Source of the DNA: Caenorhabditis remanei
Lineage: Eukaryota > Nematoda > Chromadorea > Rhabditida > Rhabditidae
DNA length: 64,000 bases
NCBI RefSeq assembly: GCF_010183535.1
Contig: NC_071328.1
Location: 2,046,001 to 2,110,000, forward strand
Direction: 5' to 3'
The notes below the pieces were generated by a model that was given only the letters and a program-made list of their open reading frames with translations, was not told the origin of the DNA and searched no databases. Shown one piece after another: positions 25,601 through 37,366 of the stretch. Both the position numbers and the translations under genes were made by a program. Numbering within the stretch: position 1 is the stretch's first letter; each line of letters begins with the position of its first letter.

Positions 25601-25670
25601 CGTCGACTTCACACGTCCACCACCGTACTCACGTCTTCCAACCGACGTTCAACCTCTCACACAGGCTTAA
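22661..25670 (+). CDS. Four-TM LAPTM4-like membrane protein with PPPY tail
   Basis: Three exons: 22661-22834, 24246-24698 and 25551-25670, all phase 0, giving 248 residues. The ATG directly follows ATAATTCCAG, a likely SL acceptor. Residues 1-58 are a cytosolic N-terminus ending in a Cys-containing block (WDCNAPKYRVACG). Residues ~64-82, ~103-122, ~131-152 and ~172-192 are hydrophobic and fit four membrane spans. The tail contains RPPPYSRLP, a PPxY motif of the kind bound by NEDD4-family WW domains and used by LAPTM4/5 for lysosomal sorting. I infer an endolysosomal protein. The family match is by topology and motif, not by clear sequence identity. A poly(A) signal follows 454 bases after the stop. 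Both introns are filled with repeats. Confidence 0.8.
23090..23760. repeat. GAAACGTCC/GGACGTTTCGAAAC degenerate repeat
   Basis: In intron 1 of the LAPTM4-like gene, the short unit TTTCGAAACGTCCC and its complement recur every 20-40 bases in both orientations. This creates long but meaningless open frames on both strands. The same unit appears at 17.3-17.6, 30.1-30.3, 36.5 and 56.2 kb. Confidence 0.7.
24710..25480. repeat. GGGGCGGAGC tandem/inverted array in intron 2
   Basis: The 851-bp intron carries about eighteen copies of AAAGGGGGCGGAGC and its complement GGCTCCGCCCC, with direct units of roughly 100-130 bases that share CATTTCACAATGAAAAACGT. Most of the intron could fold into alternating hairpins. 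Confidence 0.8.
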
Positions 25671-26123
25671 ACACTCATTTCATATACATATACATCTCTT
25701 CTTTTCTTTTGATATTTTATCCATGACTAGCTGAAACACCCCCCATAAATCCCAAAAAAATCCACCAATTTTGACGAGTTACCGATTGCAAAAAATACCA
25801 AAAACTCTCTGGAAATATCCCTGTATCACACCACTTGAAAGGAGTGCAAGCGCGCTCTATCGAACGAGAAATTTCATTTTTCGCGCTGGAGCGCACTTGC
25901 ATATCTTCCCTTATTGTACTACCATGATGTTGCCCCGTTCTCTCTCTCTCCATCCCTGAAACTTGTCAAACCGGCCCCGTCCATGTATATTTCTCTCTTG
26001 ATTTCTTTCTCTCTCATCACATAATTTAAGATTTGTTAGATTCCTTCCCCCGGGTGATTTGTATCATTCGAAATATTTCATTTTTATTATTGAAAGAAGC
26101 AAGAAATGTCCGAAAAGTGTTAT

Positions 26124-26129
26124 AATAAA
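26124..26129 (+). terminator. Poly(A) signal of the LAPTM4-like gene
   Basis: AATAAA in TATAATAAACCC, 454 bases after the stop codon; the 3' UTR in between has no other ORF. Confidence 0.6.
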
Positions 26130-26149
26130 CCCATTGAGACTCGATTTTG

Positions 26150-27009
26150 GAGGCTTGCAGTTTAAGCTCCGCCCACAATTCCATGTCGCGAAAAAACTGA
26201 ACATTTAAATTTAAACGTTTTCAAATCGGAAACGCGCTCTATCGCACAGAATGTGAATTCCATAAACACGCGACGCGACCGCAACGCATCTCCAAATTTT
26301 TCAGAAAAAAGTTTTTTGCGTTTTGTTCGTCACACGCACCGCGACCGCTCCGCATTCAGAAAAACATGAAAATATGCTTTTATATGTTCAAAATGGCTGA
26401 AAATAGGGTTTTTTCGAGGAAAATTGAAAAGACACGCGACGCGACCGCTCCGCATTCGGAAAAACATGAAATTTGCTGAAAATATGCTTATAGACGTTCA
26501 AAATGACAGAAAAAAGGGGTTTTACAATGAAAATTGCAAAGACACGCGACGCGACCGCAACGCATCACCAAATTAAAAAAAACTTTTTTTGCGTTTTTTG
26601 CAGACGTACGCGCCGCGACCGCTCCGCATTAGGATTTTTTCGAGAAAAATTGCAAAGACACGCGACGCGACCGCTTCGCGTTCAAATTTTTTAATTGAAA
26701 AATTGCGAATAGCCTATTTTCACTAAAACTGACTTTTAAATGCTTATTTTAGACAGAAAACGAGTCTAACGGGACCGCGACGCCTCGTTTTCCGCAAAAC
26801 TACTGAAAATCACAACGCGCTCCGTCGCACAACGGTTTGCACGGCGCCAAATTCAAATTTTACGAAAATTAGTCGCACCGCGACGCACACGCAACGCGGC
26901 ACGGAAGAATTCAAACAAAATTAACATAAACATTCATTTTTCTCTCTTTTTAAGCAACGACAAGTGGGGGGAATTGTGGGAAGGAAAAGGAAAAGGAATC
27001 AGAAGAATT
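26150..27009. repeat. Intergenic CGCGACGCGACCGC repeats
   Basis: Space between two convergent genes. From about 26265 to 26910 the unit ACACGCGACGCGACCGC(A/T)CCGC occurs at least seven times with AT-rich spacers. Two more copies are at 28450 and 28600-28675 inside introns of the next gene. No coding exon. ATTCATTTTT near 26931 gives a variant AATGAA poly(A) signal for the minus-strand gene. Confidence 0.65.
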
Positions 27010-30000
27010 TTACAAAAGACGAACTTCAAGAATTCGGCTTGGCTCCAACTGCGAGACGTACATGACACCGTCGGCGGCGACGGCCAACGCATGAGTGTCA
27101 CGAAGTCCCTTGGCGAACGTTTCGGTCTTTCCGGTCTTCATATTGATCGAGAACATTTGAGCCTCGACGTCTTCTGATTTACCCGTCACACCGATGAGAT
27201 AGTGTTCACGCTCACGGATGGCGAAGACGCGGCCGATGTCGGTGGCCGAGGTGATTGGGATACCGGTTGGAAGAGTACGATCGCCTTCGGAGAGACCCGC
27301 CGAGAAGCATTGGACACGTTGGTTTTCTCTGGAATTTTTTTTTTGAATTTTTTTTCTCCAAAGACGGTTTTGGAAAAACTGAGTCCAGAATCGTTTTCAG
27401 CGCATCGAGAGCTTTCAGAAAAGTACCCACAAGACTATATTCTGATTAAATCGGGTCCCGCGACGAAAACTACAGTAACCCGTGACTTTCGTGTCGAGAC
27501 CCGAATCGCTCGGAACCTAGGCTTGTGGGTACTTTTCTGAAAGCACTCGATGAGGCGAATACTACTGTAATGTCTAAAACTAGAAAAACTGAAATTTTCG
27601 GGAAATTTTTACTCGAAATTTTTTTTTTCCAATTTTTTTATCAAATCACGGGTTTTTGCGTAAAATTGAGTCTAGAATCGTTTTCAGCGCGCCAGGAGCT
27701 TTCAGAAAAGTACCCACAAGACTATATTCTGATTAAATTGCGTCCCGCCACGAAAACTACAGTAACCCGTGATTTTCGTCTCGAGACCCGAATCGCTCGG
27801 AACCTAGGCTTGTGGGTACTTTTCTGAAAGCACTCAATGAGACAAATACTACTGTAATGTCAAAAACTAGAAAAACTGAAATTTTCGAGAAATTTTTTCT
27901 CGAAAATTTTTTTTTCCAATTTGTTTTTCAAATCACGGGTTTTTGCATAAAATTGAGTTTAGAATCGTTTTCAGCGCGTCAAAAGCTCTCAGAAAAGTAC
28001 CCACAAGGCTAGGTTCTGATTAAATTGGGTCCCGCCACGAAAACTACAGTAACCCGTAATTTTCGTGTCGAGACCCGAAGCGCTCGGAACCTAGGCTTGT
28101 GGGTACTTTTCTGAAAGCTCTCGTCATGGAGAATCTGAAAATCTGAATAAATTCAAAATGAAAGCAGAAACAAACGAGTTACGTCGATTTTAGTGAAATC
28201 TAGAATTTCGAAAGTGAAACTAACCTATCAGCAACACAGACAATATTCATATCCTCGATGAGAGCCAAGGAGTGGGGGATGGCGAATTCCGATGGTTGAC
28301 CGTCTTCTGAAAAAAATGGAATTTTTTTGATCTACGATTTTTTGGATCAAGGAATCCGGATGTTATTTAGCTTATTCGATTAGCTTAATCGGCCAAAGTG
28401 CTTAAAGTAATTGATTTCCATTTGGTTTTTGGTGTGAAGCCCAAAAACACGCGACGCGACCGCAACGCTGCACAATTTTTTTTGAAAATTTTCAAAAAAA
28501 AAAACGTTTTTGTATTTTTTAGAACGGGTGTCTTTTAAGTGAAAATGTCTTTTTTCATTGCTAAAGCAGTGTAAACCTCGTTCTTCTTCTGAAAGACCGC
28601 AAAAAACGCGACGCGACCGCGCCGCCTCCTTTTATGCAAAATCGCAGTGATACGCGGCGCGCGACCGCTCCGCTTACCAATAGCCGCATTGATTTGTGCC
28701 ATCAAGCGTCCCTTCGAGTCGAACTTCAAAATGCGACTATTACAGTAACCGTCAGCAACGAAAATGTGTCCATTCTTAGCGACCGCCACATCAGTTGGCT
28801 TACAGAAGTGAGTCTGATCCTCACCGGGCACCAACTTCTCTCCCAAACTCATCACAATCTTTTGGGTCTTTGCATCTATTTTGTGTACTTGATGGGATCC
28901 GACATCAGTCACCCAATAGTCTCCATTCGAATCAATTGTCAATCCATGTGGCATGTAGAACATGCCGGCGCCGAACTCATCGACAACCTTCTTCTCGCGA
29001 TCGATAATTGCGAAAGTGTGATTATTGATTGGTCCCAAGTCTTTGTTGAACGTCTCATCCGAATTGAAGCTCTTCTCATCCCAAACACGTCCGGAACGGT
29101 GGAAAGCGACGATGTGTCCGTTTTTGTTGATGGCAAGGCCACTGACTTGACCGATTGGCTTGGATGGGTCGAATAGGGCGACCTGCAATTAATACCGTTG
29201 AGAAAATTGAAAAAATCACCAAAATCTAGCCTAGAATCGATAAAAACCCCCTTGGAGGACGCAGAGAAATCAGACAGTCTGCTTCTCTGCGTCTCTCCCT
29301 TCACCATCCTCTCCGGTGACACCCCCGCTAGCGCGATCACCTTTATCACCACCCTCCGCTCCCTTTTCACCATGCGACCGCGTGGCGCAATGCCACCGCT
29401 TTTGCCTGACACGCGGAGGGTCCAGGGTTCAATCCCCGCTCCTCTTTCTTCCTTTTTCCCAGTTTTTTTCCTTTTTTGCTCTGACTCAAAACCAATTTCC
29501 GGTGTCTTTCTCTCATTTTTCCCCTTTTTTTCTCTCTTTTTGCGAAGAAAAACACCACCATCACCAGAAGACCACTAATGAGCTCCCTATGGAATTCGAA
29601 ATGAGATATGTGGCTCCTTCTCTCTAAATGGAGATGACATTGAGAAGACTCCCTCTTATTATAATGAAATGATCTACTACTCCTACGCGCTTCCCATTAT
29701 ATATATTTTTTTAATTTCAAAAAAATTTCGACTCAAATTTCCATAATCCCTGCCCGCGAAAATCCAAAAAACACCGCGCATATCTACTCCCCGCACCTCT
29801 ACTTTCTTGCTGTCCCCCGTGGCGCAGGTGGTTACGATTTTGGCCGGCGTGGGTGGTCAGGGGTTCAATTCCCACCTGGTGCCAAATTTTTTGTTTTTTT
29901 TTGTTTTTACGTTTTTGGGGTCTTTTTATCCTTGTATTCGAAAAGAAGATGTGGAGCACTACTAGACAAATAAAAAATACGAAAAAGAAGAAGAAGAGGG

Positions 30001-31414
30001 GGAGAGGCGCACACTAGAAGGGTATGACGTCACTTTTTTTCAAGAGGGGACGCGATGAGCCGGAGGGCACATTTTTCCCCTTTTTTTCGGCTAAACAGAC
30101 GTTTTGAAACTGAGACATTTGGCAACGGGACGTTTCAGAACCGGACAGTTCGAAACCATGACAAAAATGGAAAATTGAAATTTCGCGAAAAATCACTTTT
30201 TAAAAATTTAGTGTCGAAATTTCAAAGTTGCCAAGTGCCATCGGTTTCGAAACGTCCTAGACACCCCGCTTTCGTCCCATTGACAAAAAAAGTTCCGTTA
30301 ATAGTAAATTCCCAGAAAAACGGGAAAAAATTTTTTGAGTCAGGAATACTAAATAATGGATGAACCCATCTGACGTCAAGAGTTTTCAAAATTTTCAAAA
30401 ATTTTCATGACTCAGAAAGTGCGCTCTAATGACATCATATCATATACCCGAAAAAGTTATCATTAGAGCGCACTTGCACCTGTCGCACACCTACACACAC
30501 CCAGTATCACGCTATAATTACATTTTCAGCCCGGATATCTCGTGACTTTATTTCTTTGCAAATGTTTTTACGGGTCTGGCGCGCCTTCGGCGCTCTTGGC
30601 TTCAGTGTAGCACGCCGAAAGTCATGCATAAACAAAAGTTAATGAGTTTCCGGGTTTGCAGATAATTGAATTTTTGGGGAGGCTGGGGTGACGTCGGCGC
30701 GTTTTGGGAGGAGCCTCCAGATTTAAAGCATGTCTGGCGCACCTGTGACGCGTTTTAAAATGTTTTGTTATTTCAAGTTTTTTGGGAGTTTTTTTTCCTG
30801 AAGCCCTAGAAAAATAAATTTTCAAAAAAAAACACATCTGGTGCACCTTTGGCGCTAGGCTGTTTTGACAGTGAATTTTCCGGAAAAAAGTTCCGCTGGC
30901 GTACCTTCGACGCGTTTTCTAAAAGAACCTCAAAAAATGCAAAACATCTGGGGCGCCGTCGGCGCGTTTCATTCTGAATCTCGATGACTTTAACGGACTA
31001 GGTCGCGGCAATGGTGTGCCAGAAATTTTTCACCGTTCTTAGGGCGAAAAACCTTAAAAATTTTTATTCCGATTTTTTTAGCGCAAAAAGTTTGCTCCGT
31101 CGCACAACGGTGCCAAAAAAGTCAAGGATTTTTACGTTTATCTGATGAATCTGGCACAAAAAATGTTCGAAAAACGTAAAACGTAAAAAACTAGATTTTT
31201 TTAAAATTTTCAAAATTTTCAGCCCTCCCTTTCAACTCACAATTTCACGATCCTGTTGAAAGTTGTCGGCGTTGTCTTCAGTCTCCTCAATAGGCTCCTC
31301 CTGTTGTTGAAGTTGTCCGTCTTCACCGTAGAAATATTCGATGGGAAGGGCGCCGACGGAAACCGAAAAAAGACACGTCGCTGCCACGAGGCAAGCGATG
31401 GAGGACGACCGCAT
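27010..31414 (-). CDS. Peptidyl-alpha-hydroxyglycine alpha-amidating lyase (PGAL-1-like)
   Basis: Secreted NHL-repeat enzyme that cleaves peptidyl-alpha-hydroxyglycine to amidated peptide plus glyoxylate, the second step of neuropeptide C-terminal amidation. Exons (minus) are 31414-31241, 29182-28678, 28306-28225 and 27328-27010, with consistent phases and 359 residues. Exon 1 gives a signal peptide (MRSSSIACLVAATCLFSVSV) and an acidic Glu/Gln-rich linker. The beta-propeller core follows: GQVSGLAI, FHRSGRVWD (active-site Arg), YMPHGLT, DGYCNSRI (Tyr and paired Cys), IPHSLAL, VADRENQRVQCF and DTHALAV. The three PH/PH/TH histidines fit the zinc ligands known from rat PAL. There is no monooxygenase half, as in the stand-alone C. 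elegans enzyme. A GAATTCAG acceptor lies upstream of the ATG. Intron 1 is 2.06 kb. Confidence 0.93.
27381..28130. repeat. Three tandem ~287-bp repeats in PGAL intron 3
   Basis: Direct copies begin near 27381, 27668 and 27955 (the last is shorter). Each has GAATCGTTTTCAGCGC, then CAGAAAAGTACCCACAAG, GAAAACTACAGTAACCCGT, GTCGAGACCCGAA, and finally CTTGTGGGTACTTTTCTGAA, the complement of the second block. So each unit contains its own ~120-bp foldback. Confidence 0.85.
29374..29446 (+). ncRNA. tRNA-derived element (A and B boxes only)
   Basis: TGGCGCAATGC at 29383 fits the internal A box and GGTTCAATCCC near 29426 fits the B box. Their spacing is tRNA-like and a T-rich run follows. The T stem pairs in only three of five positions and I cannot form an acceptor stem, so I read this as a tRNA pseudogene or SINE head, not a working tRNA. 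It is in PGAL intron 1, on the opposite strand to the gene. Confidence 0.4.
29814..29890 (+). ncRNA. Second tRNA-derived element
   Basis: TGGCGCAGGTGG (A box, 29820) and GGGTTCAATTCCC (B box, 29861-29873) are followed by CACCTGGTGCCA and a TTTTTT run suited to polymerase III termination. As in the first copy, only three T-stem pairs form and no acceptor stem is evident. It lies ~440 bases downstream of the first, in the same orientation. Confidence 0.4.
30560..31180. repeat. CTGGCGCGCC...GGCGCGTTT degenerate repeats
   Basis: In PGAL intron 1, the unit TCTGGCGC(A/G)CCTT(T/C)GGCGC is repeated five or six times between AT-rich spacers. Related units lie at 14.6, 32.0-32.3 and 39.2-39.8 kb. Confidence 0.55.
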
Positions 31415-31487
31415 CGCCCGTGTAGAATGAGCCGACGTCTTCTGAATTCATGAATCGATGAGAGATGGAGAGGAGAGAGACGCAGAC

Positions 31488-31504
31488 GGGGGGGGGGGGG
31501 GGGG
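31488..31504 (+). repeat. Poly-G tract (17 G)
   Basis: Seventeen consecutive G residues upstream of the PGAL gene, followed by GAGGAGCCGCGCGCGG. Long G tracts are known in Caenorhabditis as G-quadruplex, deletion-prone sites; the exact length may be an assembly estimate. Confidence 0.9.
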
Positions 31505-34073
31505 AGGAGCCGCGCGCGGCGGCTCACGGGGCTCTTTTTTAGAGAGAGAGAGAGGCGCAGAGACACATTTTTTAGAAGAAATTGATTATAATAATGTGAT
31601 ATTGCTCTGTGTGGAACTCTTCGACTCATTTTCAGACTCTCATTTTCAGAGAAAATCATTTTTTTGGAAAAAAAGAAAAAAAAGTGATCATTGTCATAAA
31701 TAGAGGAGGGGGAAGTAGAAGACTAGAGGGGGACTTACTTGGAGAATGGGGGATGTGTCATAGTCTGGGGCAGGAGTTCTTCTTTTTTTTTGAACGAGAA
31801 GGGTTTTGGCTCGAGCGAAGACCCCAGACATTTTGAAGCCCAATTTTTTTCAAAATTAAAAAAAAATCATTTCTCTATTTTTCACCGAAAATGTGAACAA
31901 TCTTGATGGGGTTTATAGAATTTCATAAAATTCTGAATGATAGTCGAAAACTTGACTTTTTCGCGAAAAAATTTCAAAAAATTCGAAAAAATTTGAATTT
32001 TAGGTTTTGGCGCCAAGAGGGCCTTGACAAGTATGGACTTTTGTCATTTTTCTTACGCTTGGATGCGGCTGGGGCGACGTTGGCGCGTTTTGGGAGGAAC
32101 TTAACTTTTTTAATTGTCATAAAAATCGACTTTTTTAATGAAAAAACCCGCGTAGACTAAATTTTTTGAAAAAAACGGGCTGGTGCACCTTTGGCGCTTT
32201 CCTGAGGTACGCTTACCGTAGGCTGTTTGATCGTAAATGAGGCATTTTCCGGAATTTTCGAAATCCGCTGGCGTACCTTCGTTTTCAGGACGATTTGTCA
32301 CCATAATGCAAAAATACCATTTAAAAATTATATCTTAGGAAGCAAACGTGCTCCACTGGACAACCAGTTTCAGTGGAGCGCCGTTTCTGAATTTTCTAAA
32401 TTATAAGTCAGCTCGATTTTACATTCTGTATCATTTGAGTCGCTGCTCAGCCAATTTTGAACACGGAATCTGGAATAGCGAACTGATTTTTTAAATATGC
32501 AAGACCAGGTCATTTTTCAAGAGTTTAAAACTAATTTAAAAATTAAAACTTAAAAATATGCCTAGTCTTATTTTTAGGGTAAGAATCTTATTTTCAGCCG
32601 ATTTTTTTTGGTCTGAAACTATGAAAAATGCGATTTTAGAAGGGGAAACCTAAAAATTCGCAATTCAGACATCATCATATAATGATTATGGGCATAGACT
32701 CATTCCGAGGGGAGAAAAGTGCATTTTCAGGCTTTTTCAGCCTTAAAACGGCACTTTTTCAATGAAAATGCTTTAACCCGGGTTCCGGGTTTAAGAAATC
32801 AAAAACTTTAAAAAAAAAATGTTATCCGAAATCCCAGAAATAAAAGAGTCCGTCGTGTTCAAAGTATCAGAGCCTTATAATAATTTTGTTCAAATTAATA
32901 ATTCTCCCGAGCATCAAATACCGCCCGTCGTCTGTCTGAAGTGAGTTGTTTTTCAGTCTGCATACGAGATTTGTGTGAGAACTTTTTGTGGTCTCTGTCT
33001 ATGTGTCTTTTGAAAACCACTGTCACTTCCAGTTCTGACTCATTTCTCTCCCATTTCCGTTTTTTTTTTTGTGTTTTTCCCTCCAAATTCAAACTCCGGT
33101 TGGTTCATAGAGTTCTCTTTTCCTCATACACTTTTCATTTCTTCTTGCTTTTCAGTTTTCCTGGAAAAGGGGGCTCAATGAGCCGGAAGAACATGTACAC
33201 GTGCTCAGAACGTGGACATGCTGCTCATAAATTCTCAAAAAAAAAATATTTGATCTACAGAGTCTTTAATGTTAGGATGAAATCTGCTGAGTAGCGACTC
33301 ACCAAGACGATCAGAATTGTGATAAGATACGCTGTGAAAACAACGAAATATCTTGAAAACGTGAACATTTTACCCAAGTTGGCTGAGCAGCGACTCATCC
33401 TGCTAACTAAAGTTGTAAATTGATACGTAGAGTCTTGTGACACGGTTTCATGGTCATGGCTAAACTTTCTCTACTGGAAATCGAAATTCTCCACCGAAAC
33501 ATAATTTTCTGCTTTTCGATTGACTGAGTAGCGACTCCCAAGATCCTGAGCTTCACCGAAGTGGTGGCCTAGAAAAATTCCTAGGCCACTACCCCTTCAC
33601 TTCCAGCCAATGACTCATTGAATAATCATTGCCTCTTATTCACTTATTCATCTTCTCCCCTAATCCTAATCCCCCTTTTTCTTCAATAAAATAATCCTAT
33701 TTGGCGCCTCGAGGCGCCTACGGTAGAGTGACAAAACGTCAATGTTCAAAGTTTATCCAATTTTCGTTTTTTTTTTCAGAGAAACATTTTGAGCACAGAG
33801 AGTGCTCTTTTCGAAACGGGGGGACCATTGTTCTCTCCTAACATAAAAAGAAGACGGGAGAAAATTGGTTGTTGGTCTGAAAGGAGAGGGGGACACTCGA
33901 GAGAAAGAAGAAGAAGAAAAAGGGATGGAGATGAATGGGAAAGGAAGGAAACAAGGAAAAGGGGGATACGGAGAAGAAGGGGATATTGAATTATGCGGAG
34001 ATTGACGTGGTGTTCTAGTCAGAACCTATATTGTATTGGGGGATGTTTTAGAGAAAAAAAGATTGGCTGACTT

Positions 34074-34677
34074 GGGAAGGATCCCGAGTCAAGATGGAGT
34101 TACAGGTTAAGATATATATCACTGGAACCGAAATTTTGCGCTGATTTCAAATCTGTATTCCAATTTTGCTGAACGATCTCGTAAAAAAAGTTATTCGCGT
34201 TTTTGTGGCTTCTCAGTGCAAAAATGAGCATTTTCAGAACTCTCAAAATTAACGTTTTTCTTATTTTTTTTCTATTTTTTTGTGTTGTACGTGCAGTTCC
34301 AATCATGTAAATTGTATTGTTCGTGTTGGAACTTCAGAAAATTTTCAGACAAATTTTTTGTAGATGGGTCATTTTTAAAAATTAAAGAAACGTCACAATA
34401 ATTTTTCTGAAAATAAATTCTGAAATCAAACAAAACCATCTTTACATCCGTAGTCATACGTACAAAACAAAATAAATTGAAAAAAAATGAGAGAAACGTT
34501 AATTTTGGGAGTCTTGAAAATGCTCATTTTTGCACTGGGAAGCCACAAAATCGCAAATAACTTGTTTCACTGAATCGTTTAGCAAAATTGGAATACAGAT
34601 TTGAAATCAGCGCAAAATTTCGAATCTAGTAATATATATCTTGACATGTAACTCCATCTTGACTCGGGATCCTTCCC
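34074..34677. repeat. 604-bp foldback element
   Basis: The arms GGGAAGGATCCCGAGTCAAG and complement match over ~180 bases. They share CAAGATGGAGTTAC, GATTTCAAATCTGTATTCCA and GCAAAAATGAGCATTTTCA. The loop (about 34260-34495) is AT-rich and non-coding. Confidence 0.8.
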
Positions 34678-37318
34678 TAGTGAGATGGATAGAGGAGGGA
34701 ACCAGAGTTGTGCGGAAGTAATTTTTTCTAAAACGGAAGTCGGTGGAAAATTAGTTTTTGGCTGAAGAACAGCCTATTTTCTGTCCTTTTACACCATTTT
34801 TCCATGTATTTCTGCGAAATTTACTTTTCCGAAATTTCACCGGTATGTAATGACAGAAGTCGGAAGTCGGAAGTTGGAAGTGAAAAGAGCCCGGAAGTCG
34901 GAAGTCGGAATTGCCAACAACACTGGTGAGAACCTTTCTATTGGGACCTTTTAGAGAGATAAGATTGGTTTAGATGGATAGAGGAGAGAATATATATTTT
35001 ATTTATTTGAAGCATTTTTCCGCAAGAAAACATACTTTATGAGCTGAAAAGTCGCAAAAACCCGATTTTCCAGCTAAAAATTAGGTATTTTGGACATGTT
35101 AGAGCTAAAAAGCAGGTATTCCAGATAAATTTTCAGATAAATAGCAAAAAAACTGATTTTCCGCACAACACCACATTTCGACGTGAAAAATGAAAAACGG
35201 ATTGCGGTTTTTAAAATTCCCGAAAGCGGATGGTGGAATAAAAAGGGGCACTTTGAGTAGAGTCATATTTTGTTGTAAAAAGAACTAAAAATGGTTTTTG
35301 TGTTAAATTTTGTTCTTTTTTTGTAAACACCGAAAGCTTTTCTGCAAAAAACTCAAAAAAATCAGGAAATTTAAGTAATTGAACAAGTTTCTCAAGATGA
35401 TAACCTCTAGGGAGAAGACAGAAAAAATCTGAAAATGGTGGAAGGCAGAATTCCGCTTAACCCTGATCTGGAACAGGATATGATTGCAGAAATAAAATAT
35501 AGTTTGTCCAGAAAATGGAATTCCCGAAAAAACGACAAAAAAAGAAGAGTCTACCACCAAGTACAGTAGAGAGTGGTTTAATACAGTAACCCTTCCTCTG
35601 GTGGCCTAACTTTCTCCATCATAAAATTCATTGTTCCCTCAATTCCTCAATTTTCCTAGCAACTCGAATAAATCAAAAATAGACATCCACTCATAGATAC
35701 ATACTGACGAATCCACCAATTATGGGACTATTCATCATATTGGAGTGGAATTGTGTGGAGGAGGAGGAGTACAAGTTTTTGTCTGATTTATGGATGATGA
35801 AATCATAATATAAATGCAATGTGAAGAAGGGATTAAAATAAATGGATTATGAATCTTATGATGATTATGAAATTTATGATGATAGACTGACTTTTTGCTT
35901 AAAGGGATTAGTGTGTCTGCTCTGTTTTTCTGATTTTGAGAAATTTGAAAAATAACACAATTTTGTATCAAATGATCACCAGAGTTGAGTGGAATGCGGT
36001 TTTTGAAATGGAGGAAGGCGGAATGCGGAAAGCGGAATGAAAAAAGTGCCAAAAGGAGGAAGGCGGAATGAAATGTCATTTTTAAGAAAACGATTTTAAC
36101 CTTATCTTGTTGTAAAAAGCCCTTAAAATAGTTAAATTTGTGTTAAATTTTGCTTTTTTTGTTAAAAACTGATAGTTTTGCTGCAAAAAACCTCAAAAAA
36201 CATCAGTAAATTGGAGTAGGGGAACAAAGTTTTCAAGATGATATCCTCTAAGCGGAAGGCGGAAAAATCTTAAAATAGCGGAAGACGGAAAGCTTGATAA
36301 AAATTATTTTGGCGGAAAGCGGAAGGCGGAAGGCGGAATTCCGCTCAACTCTAATAACCACTATCATCAAATAAAAATGTGCTACGTATCATCAACCACT
36401 GAGAGAGTCGCTACTCATCGAATTTGAATTACCATGAGCCGTGGACAACAAAGGCCATGTCACTAGTTCAAAAACGTCTCGGTTTTAAAAAGTCCCGGTT
36501 CCCAAAGACCTGAAAAAACTTAAAATAACTAACTGCTCTCCAGCTCCACTTAAATTTCTTCTCTTTCTATTTTTATCCACATTTCCTATTCCTCATTTAT
36601 TTCTCTTCGATGTTTGAAGTTTCGTGGGGAGAGAAGCTCTCTTATGGGTTTCTCGAAATTGCATCCGCCACAAGTCCCTGCAAAAAAAGAGGGGGGGGAA
36701 TGAATTCTCATGGAATTCTGAGAATCTCACGTTGGGAGAAGGAGAGGAGAAGGATGAAAATAGATCTGGAATCGAGAAATATTGGATTTGGGAAGGTGGA
36801 GGGACATTCCAAAAATTGGGACATTTAGAAACCAGAAACATCGTGGAAACTGTCATTGCCACACGTTGAACTACAACTCTGAATAAAGAGCCACGTTTTT
36901 CAAATTGGGTGAGCAGCGACTACCAAGATACAGAGCTTCCCCGATAATTTTGTATGGACTATACAGATCAAAAGTAGAGCTCTATTTTTGAAGTTGACAA
37001 CTTTTTTGTACTGGCACACTCTAGCAAGTTACAGGCCGCTGAATATCTTTCCTACTCGAATTAACGTGCGATTTTTGACTGGAGTACTTTAATTGACTGT
37101 AACTTTCTAGGGAGTGTCCGTCCAAAAAAGTTGTCAACTACAAAAATGAAGATCTACTTTTGATCTGTATAGTCCATATAAATTTTTTGTGGGTCAATCA
37201 GGTATACCAAGACACCCTCTCAAAGCTATTTTTCGACAGAAAACAGCTAGGTAAACTTTTGGGCTACCGTACTATGAGAGAACTGAAAAAAAACTTGAAA
37301 GTCTTTGTTTTATAATTC

Positions 37319-37324
37319 TTTATT
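37319..37324 (-). terminator. Poly(A) signal of the SPK-domain gene
   Basis: TTTATT on the plus strand, that is AATAAA on the minus strand, 43 bases beyond the stop codon of the gene ending at 37367. Confidence 0.7.
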
Positions 37325-37366
37325 TAAAGGAAAAACTCAAAAAAAATCAAAACAAACAACAATTAA

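Larger units (their letters stand above)
31415..37318. other. Intergenic, repeat-rich, no supported gene
   Basis: Divided as follows: promoter side of PGAL with G17 at 31488-31504 and a CGCGCGCGGCGG stretch; CTGGCGC repeats at 31.99-32.30 kb; GAGTAGCGACTC palindromes at 33290, 33390 and 33525 with relatives at 32440, 36410 and 36910; a 604-bp foldback at 34074-34677; GGAAGTCGGAAGTC runs at 34.83-34.92 kb; a direct repeat pair at 35272-35470 and 36109-36300 (GTTGTAAAAAG start, TTCTCAAGATGATA core), both ending in GGAAGGCGGA units; and an inverted pair at 36950-37035 and 37095-37185. Open frames here are low complexity. Confidence 0.55.

Noticed and set aside
29374..29890. Two functional tRNA genes
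   Set aside because: A and B boxes are present but T-arm pairing fails at two positions and no acceptor stem forms.
32895..33294. Possible small genes at 32.9-33.3 kb
   Set aside because: Pyrimidine-rich, no consistent exon structure, and overlaps GAGTAGCGACTC repeats.
33789..33989. Arg/Glu-rich 66-residue frame
   Set aside because: Purine-rich low-complexity DNA without splice or start context.
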